Positions 18,277 through 26,509 of a DNA stretch of 64,000 bases are shown here, piece by piece. The notes below the pieces were generated by a model that was not told where the DNA came from, made no database searches, and worked only from the letters and a program-made list of their open reading frames with translations. Both the position numbers and the translations under genes were made by a program. Source of the DNA: Streptomyces sp. ML-6 (GTDB taxonomy: Bacteria; Actinomycetota; Actinomycetes; Streptomycetales; Streptomycetaceae); the NCBI RefSeq assembly GCF_030116705.1, contig NZ_JAOTIK010000002.1:248001-312000 (forward strand), given 5' to 3'. Position 1 is the stretch's first letter. Every line of letters starts with the position of its first letter.

Positions 18277-20063
18277 TCCAGCTCGGTCAGCTGCACGGTG
18301 CACAGCCCCCCGCGCTCGGCCTTCACCCCTGTCACCTTCAGCTGCGTCCCCGGCGCGAGAATGTACTCCTCCTCACCCGTGAATGCGGAGAATCGCCGGA
18401 TCCCCACCGCCCGCGCGGGTGTCACCTCGAACAGCGTCCGCCGGCCGCGCCCGCCGAGGAACGCGCGGGCCACACCCAGTTCGGACGTGCACGACGACAC
18501 GCCCCACCACGTCACCGTCCGCCCCAGCGGGTACTGGGACCGCAGGTCCAGCGCCACCCCACGCCACAGCGGCCGCGTCTGCACCGGCAGCGCCTCCATC
18601 GCCGAGAACAGCAACCGCAGGTACGGCAGGTACGGCACCACGCGCTCGCGGTCCGACGAGCGCAGCACGGCGTTGAGCTCGCGGTAGAAGCCCGACTCGC
18701 ACGTGTACAGGTAGAGAGCCGAAATCGCATCGGCCGACAAAGCACTCACGAGGTCCCCGGACGGCGCGCCCGCGGACGTCGCCTCCGCGGCGGCCTTCGT
18801 CTCCCCGAAACGGCTCGACAGATCGATGTGCCGGTCCAGGTTTCCGAGCACCTGCGAGACCGGCTCGACGGCCTTCCGGAAGTCCATCAGCGGCGTGTCG
18901 AACACCCCGGTGACGGGCGGCAGGACGAGACCCTCGTCCTTGACGCTGGTGAGTCGCTCCAGATACAGCTGGTGCAACTCCATCGTGGACGCGATGAACG
19001 CCCCCATCCGCTGCGCGACACCACCGTCCTCCGGCCCGTCGGCCCCGCCCGGCCCCTGGTCCCAGCCCTTCTGCGGCAGCCAGTCGACCGGCTCGGCCCC
19101 CACCGCCGCCAGGGCGTCGTTCACCTGGGCGAAGTGGTCGCCCTCGCAGAAAAGATCCCCCTGCGCGGCAGGATTGGCGTGGTCCAGGTGACGGACCTCC
19201 ACTCCTGGGTACTTCTTCTCCAGCCGCTGGACGACCCTCTTCAGACTCCGGGCGTGCGCGCCCCACCAGGCGAACACCACCCCCCGGTCGTCCTCCTCCA
19301 CCGCGTCCTGCTTCGCCCGGAGGATCTCCTCGACGATCTGCTCGGCCACGGGGCGCCAGAACGACGTGTGCCGATCGGTGGCCATCGCCCCGTCCGCGCT
19401 CGCCGTGAGGGACGCGTTCAGCAGCAGCACGCCCTGGGTGAGCATCGCCTGGAACCACTCGGGCGGCTGAACCGTGTCCTGTTTCTTCAGCAGGGCGCGG
19501 ACCTCGGCGATCGGGGTCTTCTTGACGATGCCGTACTTCCACATCGCAGCCGCCTTGATGAGGCAGCGGATGCTCACGACCCGGCCGAACTGACTGTCCT
19601 TCCAGTCGTTGAAGGTGTTGTCGAACATCGCGATGCCCGTCGCGCTCTCCGCCCGCGGATAGGGGTTCTGCCCGAAGGCGACCACCTTCCACTTCTCCGG
19701 CGGATGCGGCTTCAACGCCTGGAACGTCAGCTCGCGCACCGGAACGACCTCCGGGCTGCGCTTCGGGCCGATGAAGTCGGCGGCTCCCGGCTGCGCTTCG
19801 ATCACCGGTTTGAGCAGCGGCAGCCACGGCTCGCCGCCACCGGTGAACAGGTCGGCCAGTCCCAGCGGATCCCCGGTCGGGGAACCGGCATCGCCCGCGG
19901 CCGTCACGTCGACATCACTCACGAGGGTGGAACTCCCCATACTCGAACCGGACGCCTCCTCGGGCACCCCGGCATGCTGAACAAATGCGGCAGGGCCGTC
20001 GCCGGTGTCCGCGCCCTGGGCGGAACCGGCCTGCGAGGTCTGTGAGGTTTGCGAGGCCTGCAA
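18255..20063 (-). CDS. Uracil-DNA-glycosylase-like / ADP-ribosyltransferase fusion protein
   Basis: The 602-residue protein has a disordered N-terminus (about 1-75), then a family-1 UDG-like domain (about 85-330). Its motifs are GQNPYPRAESATG (131-143), GVLLLNASLT (211-220), FAWWG (264-268) and HANPAAQGDLF (295-305), the last matching the catalytic HPSPLS region of UNG. The UNG catalytic aspartate in GQDPY is Asn here. After a helical linker, residues 495-580 match the ARTC fold: R501 in LWRG, SSCTS (523-527) at the STS position, FSAFTGEEEYIL with ExE at 564-566. It probably transfers ADP-ribose from NAD+. The TTG start follows the macrodomain stop by ten bases; ATG 19940 is an alternative. 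Confidence 0.85.
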   Translation of the reverse strand: MQASQTSQTSQAGSAQGADTGDGPAAFVQHAGVPEEASGSSMGSSTLVSDVDVTAAGDAGSPTGDPLGLADLFTGGGEPWLPLLKPVIEAQPGAADFIGPKRSPEVVPVRELTFQALKPHPPEKWKVVAFGQNPYPRAESATGIAMFDNTFNDWKDSQFGRVVSIRCLIKAAAMWKYGIVKKTPIAEVRALLKKQDTVQPPEWFQAMLTQGVLLLNASLTASADGAMATDRHTSFWRPVAEQIVEEILRAKQDAVEEDDRGVVFAWWGAHARSLKRVVQRLEKKYPGVEVRHLDHANPAAQGDLFCEGDHFAQVNDALAAVGAEPVDWLPQKGWDQGPGGADGPEDGGVAQRMGAFIASTMELHQLYLERLTSVKDEGLVLPPVTGVFDTPLMDFRKAVEPVSQVLGNLDRHIDLSSRFGETKAAAEATSAGAPSGDLVSALSADAISALYLYTCESGFYRELNAVLRSSDRERVVPYLPYLRLLFSAMEALPVQTRPLWRGVALDLRSQYPLGRTVTWWGVSSCTSELGVARAFLGGRGRRTLFEVTPARAVGIRRFSAFTGEEEYILAPGTQLKVTGVKAERGGLCTVQLTELEGAGLVS

Positions 20064-20073
20064 GGTCTTCGGG

Positions 20074-20742
20074 TCAGTGACGAAAGGAAGGCCGCTGCGG
20101 CACGTTGATCCGGACCCGCCGCACGGACCCCGCTCCCTCGATGTCGTCGAGCTGCCCCAGCACGGCGGTCCGCAACTCGTCGTAGTCCGTGAAACCGTGG
20201 TCGTGGAAGAGGGTATAGCCCGTCCACATCAAGTTGGCGCACACCTTCGCGGGCACCTGCCCGGTCTGCGCGCCCATCCCGACGAGGGCCACCGACCGGA
20301 TGCTGCCCGGCTTCGCCCGGTTCTGCAGATGCACCGCCTGGAAAGCGGCCGCGCAGGCCAGGGCCACGTTCATCGTGTCGCTGATGTTCTGCGACGACTG
20401 GCGCATGGTGGGCGTCGAGATCAGGTACCGGGGTATGTCCGCCCCGGACGGCACGCACACCGCGCTGCCCACCGGCAGCCGTCCGCCGAACCGGTCGCGG
20501 ATCGCCCGCTGCACCCGCACCTGGATGCCCGCACCGAGGTACCGCTTGACGACGGCGTCGACCCCACCGTCCATCCGGCCGCGCTCGTTGGTGGGAGAGA
20601 CCCAGGCGTCGGCATCCACATCGAGCAGAGAACCCCGCCTGATCTCGACCTCCGGCGTATCCGCGAACGCGGACCGCCAGGCCCTCACCACCCCGTCGTT
20701 GACGTCGACCAGGACGACGCTCAACGCATGCCTGATACCCAC
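20074..20742 (-). CDS. Macrodomain protein, probable ADP-ribose binder or hydrolase
   Basis: The 222-residue product matches the macrodomain fold: VSPTNERGRMDGGVDAVV at about 48-65 is the ADP-ribose pocket with the usual N-x-x-G-x-M-x-G-G-x-D pattern, and VGMGAQTGQVPAKVCANLM near 153-171 is the second phosphate-binding loop. Macrodomains bind ADP-ribose and many remove it from proteins or nucleic acids (DarG, TARG1). It is first in an operon with the ADP-ribosyltransferase fusion, ten bases apart, so it is the likely antidote or reverser. It starts at GTG 20742 with GAGGGA upstream; an out-of-frame ATG lies close by. Confidence 0.85.
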   Translation of the reverse strand: MGIRHALSVVLVDVNDGVVRAWRSAFADTPEVEIRRGSLLDVDADAWVSPTNERGRMDGGVDAVVKRYLGAGIQVRVQRAIRDRFGGRLPVGSAVCVPSGADIPRYLISTPTMRQSSQNISDTMNVALACAAAFQAVHLQNRAKPGSIRSVALVGMGAQTGQVPAKVCANLMWTGYTLFHDHGFTDYDELRTAVLGQLDDIEGAGSVRRVRINVPQRPSFRH

Positions 20743-20769
20743 GAATTCATCCCTCTCGCCCCGTGATCT

Positions 20770-20826
20770 CGAACAACCCCGAAGCTACCGCGCACCACTG
20801 ACAACGCCGTTCGACAGGGTTGTTCG
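20770..20826. promoter_or_regulatory. Inverted repeat in the macrodomain operon promoter region
   Basis: CGAACAACCC at 20770-20779 and its exact reverse complement GGGTTGTTCG at 20817-20826 flank 37 bases just upstream of the macrodomain start. A TTGTCA hexamer lies between them on the minus strand and could be a -35 element. The layout suits a two-site operator, perhaps autoregulation of the operon; inferred only. Confidence 0.5.
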
Positions 20827-21378
20827 GACAGGAGAGACGGGGTCGAGGGGGTCCGGTCGGGCCGATAGCCCCGCACCTCCGGTTGCGCCACTACCTTCCT
20901 CCTGGCGAGGCCGACGGTCCATGGGGCGGACTCGAGGTTCGAGTTCACGCCGCGCCGGTTCCGCATGCCCACCCCGCGCCGCACGGTTTTGCATACGGCG
21001 CTTCGCGGCCGGACTGTCCAGGCCCGACGCCCCCCGCTCTCTGCTCCGGGTGGTACCTCTCCCTCGGCCATCGCGCGGGTGGAGGTGTCGGCGTGGGATG
21101 ACGGCTTTGCCCGGCAGGGCTCGTCACGTGCCCCTCCGATCTCAGTTCCGGATCCGCCACCGGCCCAGCCGCCGACGCGACCGACACCGCACAGACCTGC
21201 TCGGCACTCACCGGACGCCCGCTGCTGACGCTCATGGCTCCGGCTTCACCTCACCGCGTCACGACATCGCACACCAACACCGCCCGAAGACGCCGAGGAT
21301 CAGGAACAGCTATTCACCTTGTTGTTCATCCTTTGGCGGAGCCCCGGTGAGACCGGTAGGTTCTCCGCGGTGACCTCG
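20827..21378. other. Divergent intergenic region
   Basis: This spacer lies between the leftward macrodomain operon and the rightward hydrolase gene. No open frame has a recognisable product. It should contain the hydrolase promoter near its right end. Confidence 0.4.
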
Positions 21379-22239
21379 ATGAAGACGCAGGGCCTCGTGT
21401 CGATGACGGATGAGGCGCAGGTGCGCTGGACAGCGCTGGGAGACACCACCGGGCAGCCGCCTGTAGTCATGCTCCATGGTGGTCCGGGTCTGCCGGACTA
21501 CCTGGGCGATGTCGCCGCCATGGTCGCGGACCTCGCGCCCGTGTACCGGTACGACCAGCGTGGCACGGGCCGGTCGCCATGGCAGGGGCACCATTCCCTC
21601 GCTCGGCATGTCGACGATCTCGCCGAGCTGCTCGACGCATGGGAGGTGCCCAGGGCCGTGCTGATCGGGCATTCCTATGGCACCGATCTGGCGAGCAGGT
21701 TCTGCCTGGCGCACCGTGACCGGGTTGCCGCGATGCTGCTGATGTGCGGGCCGTTCGTCGGTGATTGGCGCTCCGGATACCAGGCGGAGTGCGATCGCCG
21801 TATGTCCGCAGCACAGCAGGAACGACTTCGCGCTTTGGAGGAGTTGCCGGACCGCACGGAGGAACAGGAAGTCGAGCTGCTCACACTGGCCTGGTTCACC
21901 GACCACGCCGATCCCGAACGCGGTTGGCACTGGGCCGCGCAGGGCGCCCGGCGGCGCCGCCCCGTCAACTGGACCATGAATGGTGAGCTCGGCAAGGAAA
22001 GGCGCGCGGACCCGCTCGATGAGCATCTGACCGAGCTGCGCGCGTGCCTGCCCGCGCGAACGGAGCTACTCGGTGGGGTCGACGATCCCCGTCCCGTATC
22101 GGCTCTCGAGTCACTTGCGCTCCGGCTCGATCTTCCGCTGACACTGATCGAGGGTGCTGGGCACGAGCCTTGGCTGGAGCAGCCTGACACCGTGCGTGCG
22201 CACCTTCGGCGATTCGTGCAAGGTGCGGTGGGCGCATAA
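21379..22239 (+). CDS. Alpha/beta hydrolase (prolyl iminopeptidase-like)
   Basis: About 286 residues from ATG 21379. The HGGPG oxyanion motif lies near residue 33, a DQRGTGRS tract follows, the nucleophile elbow is GHSYGT, and the catalytic histidine lies in GAGHEPWLEQP near the C-terminus. These are the hallmarks of the proline iminopeptidase-like branch, which cleaves N-terminal proline or related amides and esters. No strong ribosome binding site separates ATG 21379 from upstream in-frame starts (GTG 21370, 21319), so the N-terminus is uncertain. It seems monocistronic, followed by a transposase remnant. Confidence 0.85.
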   Translation: MKTQGLVSMTDEAQVRWTALGDTTGQPPVVMLHGGPGLPDYLGDVAAMVADLAPVYRYDQRGTGRSPWQGHHSLARHVDDLAELLDAWEVPRAVLIGHSYGTDLASRFCLAHRDRVAAMLLMCGPFVGDWRSGYQAECDRRMSAAQQERLRALEELPDRTEEQEVELLTLAWFTDHADPERGWHWAAQGARRRRPVNWTMNGELGKERRADPLDEHLTELRACLPARTELLGGVDDPRPVSALESLALRLDLPLTLIEGAGHEPWLEQPDTVRAHLRRFVQGAVGA

Positions 22240-22245
22240 GAGCTC

Positions 22246-22518
22246 GTGACACGATCACGCCGGAACGTCCTGGTGGGCCGTGGCCGGTGTGATGATGATT
22301 CGACCGTTCGTGAAGGTGTGGGTACTCGACCGCGGATCGTGGACGATGAGTCGGGGGTCCTGAACGAGCCGTCGCTGCCTCCGTGGCCGGAGCGGTCGCC
22401 GGGACCGCGGCCGGTGTCGGACCGGCTGTTTCTGCAGGGCATCCTCGGTGTCCTCCACCACGACACGGTCTGGCAACTCCTGCCGCTGGAGGTGGGATTC
22501 GGCCCGGGAGGCGGGTGA
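22246..22518 (+). pseudogene. IS5-like transposase N-terminal remnant
   Basis: The plus-strand frame contains PSLPPWPERSPGPRPVSDRL followed by FLQGILGVLHHDTVWQLLPLEVGFG, the conserved N-terminal region of actinomycete IS5-family transposases with the DUF4096 domain. The frame then stops, and neither the DDE catalytic region nor terminal repeats can be found. It is a truncated, non-functional copy adjoining the hydrolase gene. Confidence 0.75.
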
Positions 22519-22972
22519 GGAGTGTTTACCGGCCGTCGGAGAGCTCGTTCCAGGAGGTGGGCCGATCTGCGATCGCCCCGGGAGGCCTCAGCCGGCTGCA
22601 TGCCAAGCCCGGCAACCGCTCCTGCTGCTCAGTGGGCAGCCATGCCCAGGTTCTCGGTCGGCACTGCCGCTCCAGTCGGTCACTCGCCCAGGCCTTTCCC
22701 TCGAACAGAACCCGGTCTCGATGGTCGGCAGGACGGCGGCGTCGCCCTCGGCGTCGACCAGGTTGTGAGGAGCCGATGGTGCCGGTGGTGCCGCTGCCGA
22801 CCGGGCGGCCGAGGGCCCTTGTCCCGGTGAGGGCATCGGACGTGGCTGCGGACCCTGATGTGACGTACGCCTCGTCTCTCGGACATGTTTTCCGGCATGG
22901 CGCTGTAACGATCACCCCGCTCGGCCCACTACCTGACGACAGGACACACCGGAAAGGACAGGAGGTGCGGCA
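22519..22972. other. Intergenic region upstream of the sigma factor
   Basis: No supported gene lies here. The left part probably derives from the adjoining insertion-sequence remnant. The sigma factor promoter should lie near 22860-22950; the stretch around 22890-22905 (TTTTCCGGCATGGCGCTGTAACGATC) is the least GC-rich part. Confidence 0.4.
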
Positions 22973-23536
22973 GTGCCCGACTATGACGCGGATCGTTTCA
23001 CCGCCATCTATGACGGCTGTCGGCAACGCGTGTGGGCCTACGTGGTCAGCCGTGCGGGACGGCAGGTCGCCGACGAAGTGGTGAACGAGACGTTCATCGT
23101 GGCCTGGCGCAAGCTGGACGACGTCCCCGAACCGCCGCTGCCATGGCTGCTCAGAGTCGCCCGCAACATCCTGCGGGACAGCATCCGGGCGGAGGCCAGG
23201 CGCGCTTCGTTCACCGCCGAACTGTGCTCCTGGGCGGAAGCCGCCGAGGGGGACATCGCCGAGGAGGTATCCGAGCGAAGCGCGCTGCTCAAAGCGCTGG
23301 CCACGCTGCCGGAGGACGATCGGGAACTGCTGATCCTCTCCGCATGGCAGGGTCTGACCCCCGCGCAGGCGGCCGTGGTGGTCGGCTGCTCGCCCATCGC
23401 CCTGCGGGTCCGTCTGCACCGGGCGCGCAAGCGGCTCACCCAGGCCGCTTCCGCCTGCCCGCCCGTGGAGGAGGCCGCAGCCGTGCGGCATGTGTCCACC
23501 CGAGCCCGGATCACCCTAGGAAAGGAAGCCCGGTGA
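22973..23536 (+). CDS. ECF RNA polymerase sigma factor
   Basis: The 187-residue protein has a sigma-70 region 2 at about 8-75 (with the helix EVVNETFIVAWRKLD) and a region 4 helix-turn-helix at about 108-155 (LPEDDRELLILSAWQGLTP, then QAAVVVGCS). It redirects RNA polymerase to a small regulon. GTG 22973 follows AGGAGGT. Its stop overlaps the GTG of the downstream CU044_5270 gene (GTGA), the standard pairing for this actinomycete sigma group, in which the partner replaces a classical anti-sigma factor. A basic tail after 160 is unusual but short. Confidence 0.92.
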   Translation: MPDYDADRFTAIYDGCRQRVWAYVVSRAGRQVADEVVNETFIVAWRKLDDVPEPPLPWLLRVARNILRDSIRAEARRASFTAELCSWAEAAEGDIAEEVSERSALLKALATLPEDDRELLILSAWQGLTPAQAAVVVGCSPIALRVRLHRARKRLTQAASACPPVEEAAAVRHVSTRARITLGKEAR

Positions 23537-24678
23537 CGAACGACATCCTGCACCGCCTGGCAGCCGCCCGCCCCGCCCACCTCGATCCCGACCGCCCCAC
23601 CCCGTCGCCGGTTCGGGAAGAGGAGCTCACCACGGTCACGGCCCGCCCGCGGGCGACGCGCACGGCCCGCGCCACCGCCCGGCCGCGGCGGGCGGGCCGC
23701 CCTCTCCTCCCCGGTCTCGCCCTGGCCGCGGCGACGGCAGTGGTGGCTGTGGTGATCGCCGACACCGCACCGGAGAAGACAGGGCCTGCGCCCTCCGCAA
23801 CGCCGGGCTCCGGCAGCCGGGTCCTTCTCGCCGCCGCTTCCCACGTCGAGCAGCAGCCAGTCGGCTCCGGCACGTACTGGTACGTGGAGGAACACCTCGC
23901 TTCTCTCCGCGAGATCCCCGGCAAGAACTACACCGTCGCCGTCCGCACCGAGCAGCGGTACTGGACGGCCGCCGCCAAGAACAAGCAGTGGTCGCAGCTC
24001 GTGGACCTGGGGGCCCGCCCGGCCACGAAGGCCGACGAGGCGGTGTGGAAGGCGGACGGTTCCCCCACCTCGTGGAACCTGAAGGGTGAGACCTTCACCT
24101 ACGCCGGCAAGGGCGAGATCCAGCACGACGCCCCCGGCGGAATCGCGGACACCGTCTCGATGGGCGATCTCCCCCTCCGTGTCCTGGCCACGCTCCCCAC
24201 CGACGAAAAAGCCCTCCGAAAGCGCCTTTTCGCCCTGGTCGACAAGGACTACAACGCCCCCGAGAACATCCTCGACCGGATCGTCGTCGACACAGCCGTC
24301 CAACTCGCCACGACCCTCCCGTCCACCCCGGCCCTGCGCGCCGCCGCCTACCGCCTCCTCGCCGCCGAACCCGGCGTGCGCTCCCTCGGCGACGTCAAGG
24401 ACCACACCGGCCGCCCCGGCTACGCCGTCGCCCTCCCCAGCCCCCACGGGCCCGTCGAAATCCGCCTGATCTTCGACAAGTTCACCGGCATGCCCCTCGG
24501 CACCGAAACGGCCACCACCCGGGACGGCAAGGGCACGAGCAGGGGCGAGTTGCAGGGATACACGACGATCACCTCGATGAAGTGGACCAAGGAGGCACCG
24601 CCGTTCGACACCGACACCGAGGACCCGGGCCCGATGACCCCTCCGGACGAGGAGCCGGACGCCGAACCGGCCCGCTGA
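23533..24678 (+). CDS. CU044_5270-family membrane protein, sigma factor partner
   Basis: The 381-residue protein has a cytoplasmic N-terminus of about 55 residues rich in Arg and Pro, one membrane helix (LLPGLALAAATAVVAVVIA, about 58-76) and a large extracytoplasmic domain with YWYVEEHL and EQRYWTA motifs typical of the CU044_5270 family. By family context it is the membrane partner and probable regulator of the ECF sigma factor to which it is translationally coupled. Its last codons fall in a 27-bp tandem repeat. GTG 23533 is fixed by the GTGA overlap and by AAAGGAAG upstream. Confidence 0.88.
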   Translation: MTNDILHRLAAARPAHLDPDRPTPSPVREEELTTVTARPRATRTARATARPRRAGRPLLPGLALAAATAVVAVVIADTAPEKTGPAPSATPGSGSRVLLAAASHVEQQPVGSGTYWYVEEHLASLREIPGKNYTVAVRTEQRYWTAAAKNKQWSQLVDLGARPATKADEAVWKADGSPTSWNLKGETFTYAGKGEIQHDAPGGIADTVSMGDLPLRVLATLPTDEKALRKRLFALVDKDYNAPENILDRIVVDTAVQLATTLPSTPALRAAAYRLLAAEPGVRSLGDVKDHTGRPGYAVALPSPHGPVEIRLIFDKFTGMPLGTETATTRDGKGTSRGELQGYTTITSMKWTKEAPPFDTDTEDPGPMTPPDEEPDAEPAR

Positions 24679-24742
24679 GGCTGATCCGCCGAACCGGCCC
24701 GCTGAGGTTGATCCGGTGAACCAGCCCGCTGAGGCCGGGTCG
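24662..24742. repeat. Three tandem 27-bp repeats at a gene end
   Basis: Units 24662-24688, 24689-24715 and 24716-24742 share the core ACC(G/A)GCCCGCTGAGG. The first includes the stop codon of the CU044_5270 gene, and each later unit repeats the same in-phase TGA. The unit length is a multiple of three, so the repeats look like duplications of the gene's last codons. Confidence 0.7.
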
Positions 24743-25289
24743 GCTCAAGCCGCGTCTGACGGGCGCCTTCAAACCGACCTGTTCGCCGCGTTCGACGTCG
24801 CCGTGCCGCGCCTGGTGGTGGCCGGTGCCCGGCTCCGTCCGGTCGCCGGTGGCGGGGCGGATCCGGGCAAGGTGGTCTTCGGGCACTGCGAACCACCGGC
24901 GCGTGACGAGTGGTTCCGACCGTTTCGTTCCCGGGTTCCTTCCGGCTCCGGTCGTGATGGTGCCGCACCGAACAGAAATGCCGGTGCGGCACCCCCGATC
25001 GCTCCGGGACCACTTCAACGCGCAGGCCCGGTCGATGGTTTCGACGGTGCGGCTGCCCGCACCGGCCCGGAGTTCGGCCCTGACGGCCCTGGCCGCCCAC
25101 CGCTTCGAGCGGTCGGAAGGTCCTGATACGGGACCTCTCCCGGCCGCCCGGGAAAAACACGCGGGCGTAGGTCGGCAAGCAGTTCAGGGTGATCACAAAG
25201 CTGCTCGAACTGTTGCTGTCGGCGGAGTCGCGGGTGGGTCTTCCGATGAGCGCGTCATCCAAGAGCCCGGCTGGGGACACGCAGTCCGC
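24743..25289. other. Convergent spacer, no gene recognised
   Basis: Convergent genes flank this half-kilobase. Minus-strand open frames exist, but the products are arginine-rich and unrecognised, with no ribosome binding sites. I support no gene here. Confidence 0.4.
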
Positions 25290-25802
25290 TCACATGTTCA
25301 GCAACCGGTTGAAGAACGACCTGTAACGCTGCAGAGCGACACGCAGTTCCTCGGTGGGCACTTCCTCGCCCCGCTGCCACTGGCCTTCGAGTCCCTGCTT
25401 GTGATCGGAGAAGGTCCGGGCGAGTGCCTGTATCACTTCCGCGACCAGGGTGTCGGCAGCGCTGACCGCTTCCCGGGGGTCATCGACGAAGTTACCCTGG
25501 ATCCGCTGCCACCGCCCTCGGAACGCTTCCTGCTCCTCTCCGAGAAGGGGCTCATTCCCGTCGTCCCCCTCGTCGGCGGTCGCCGCTTCGGGCTCGGGGG
25601 TGGAGGCCGGTGCGTGTTGTGTTTCCTCCTCCCCGCCCGGAAGGCTGCCGGGGTCATCCCTCGTGGCTTCGCCCGGGAAGGTGGGTGGAACTTCGGTCGG
25701 AGCCTCACGGGCCTGCGCAGCCGAGGCGCCCCCACCGCGTAGATCGTCGGTGGACAGTTTGCCCGTGTCGGCCCGGAGGGGATCTCGAGGTCCCGTCGCC
25801 AT
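25290..25802 (-). CDS. Hypothetical protein, paralogue of the upstream gene
   Basis: The 170-residue protein has an acidic, Pro-rich disordered N-terminus (to about 85) and a helical C-terminal domain. That domain shares W-x-x-(I/A)-Q-x-x-FVD-x-P-x-x-AV-x-x-AD-x-LVA and a closing EELR-x-A-x-x-x-YR-x-x-F motif with the gene just upstream. The shared domain without the membrane helix suggests a soluble partner of the membrane-bound paralogue. ATG 25802 has GGAGG upstream. Family known to me only as conserved actinomycete hypothetical. Confidence 0.75.
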   Translation of the reverse strand: MATGPRDPLRADTGKLSTDDLRGGGASAAQAREAPTEVPPTFPGEATRDDPGSLPGGEEETQHAPASTPEPEAATADEGDDGNEPLLGEEQEAFRGRWQRIQGNFVDDPREAVSAADTLVAEVIQALARTFSDHKQGLEGQWQRGEEVPTEELRVALQRYRSFFNRLLNM

Positions 25803-25819
25803 TGTTCTTCCTCCATCCG

Positions 25820-26368
25820 TTACTCGCGCGGCCGCCCGCCGTTGTGGAGCAGTTCGTCGAACAGAGCCCGGTAGTGGACCATCGCGCCCCGTAGTTCTTC
25901 CGTGGTCGCCTGGTGGCGGCTGCTGCGGTCGCTGACCTCGTGGGCCATGCGGTAGTTCTGCAGAGTACGGCCGTGCTCGACGGACAGGTCGCTGGCCTGC
26001 TGCTCGAACTCCTTGGTCGGATAGCCGCGTTCACTCATCAGCGCGGCCACGAGCCGGTCGGCTTCGTGGACTGCGTCGTCGGGGTGGTCGACGAACCGCT
26101 CCTGTGCCTGGTTCCAGCCCTGGGCGTACTTCTCTCGATCAGCCGCCGAGAGCGGCTTGATCTCCAGAGCGTCATGGCGCTGTTCGCGTTCGCGGAGTTC
26201 GTGTTCTGCGGCCGTGCGGCTCTGTTTCTCCTCCACGAGTCGCTCGTACTCCGGGCCGAACTGTTTCTTCAGATGACGTCTGCGCGCGATCTGCCGTGCC
26301 ACGAGTGCGCACAGCAGCAGGACGACCACTGCCGCAACAATGATTGCTATGAGGGTTCCGGTCGACAT
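25820..26368 (-). CDS. Membrane-anchored coiled-coil protein
   Basis: The 182-residue protein has an N-terminal membrane helix (about 5-27), then a basic stretch RQIARRRHLKK and a charged helical region rich in Glu and Arg. The C-terminal domain (about 75-180) carries FVDHPDDAVHEADRLVAAL and EELRGAMVHYRALFDELL, shared with its downstream paralogue 17 bases away. The pair probably form a membrane-tethered complex. ATG 26368 is preceded by GGAGGAG. Actinomycete proteins of this type are uncharacterised to my knowledge. Confidence 0.78.
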   Translation of the reverse strand: MSTGTLIAIIVAAVVVLLLCALVARQIARRRHLKKQFGPEYERLVEEKQSRTAAEHELREREQRHDALEIKPLSAADREKYAQGWNQAQERFVDHPDDAVHEADRLVAALMSERGYPTKEFEQQASDLSVEHGRTLQNYRMAHEVSDRSSRHQATTEELRGAMVHYRALFDELLHNGGRPRE

Positions 26369-26448
26369 GGCTCCTCCGCCCGCCGATTGCCGAGCAACGA
26401 AGAATTGCCGGAGATGCCCCGCCCCTCACCATTTCCGGCGTAATCCGC

Positions 26449-26509
26449 CGATGGGCAATCACTCGCGCGATGGGCAATCACTCGCGACTACCGGGGGTCA
26501 CGAGTGATT
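26449..26509. promoter_or_regulatory. Three AATCACTCG half-sites upstream of the paralogue operon
   Basis: A 19-bp unit beginning CGATGGGCAATCACTCG occurs twice in tandem (26449-26467, 26468-26486). The nonamer AATCACTCG (26457-26465, 26476-26484) then recurs as its exact reverse complement CGAGTGATT at 26501-26509. The sites lie 80-140 bases upstream of the coiled-coil gene on the minus strand, a plausible regulator-binding array. Confidence 0.5.

Noticed and set aside
18255..20742. Interpretation as housekeeping DNA repair UNG with an incidental tail
   Set aside because: The C-terminal ART motifs are complete and ordered, the catalytic Asp is missing, and the partner is a macrodomain; housekeeping UNG is a stand-alone 220-residue protein.
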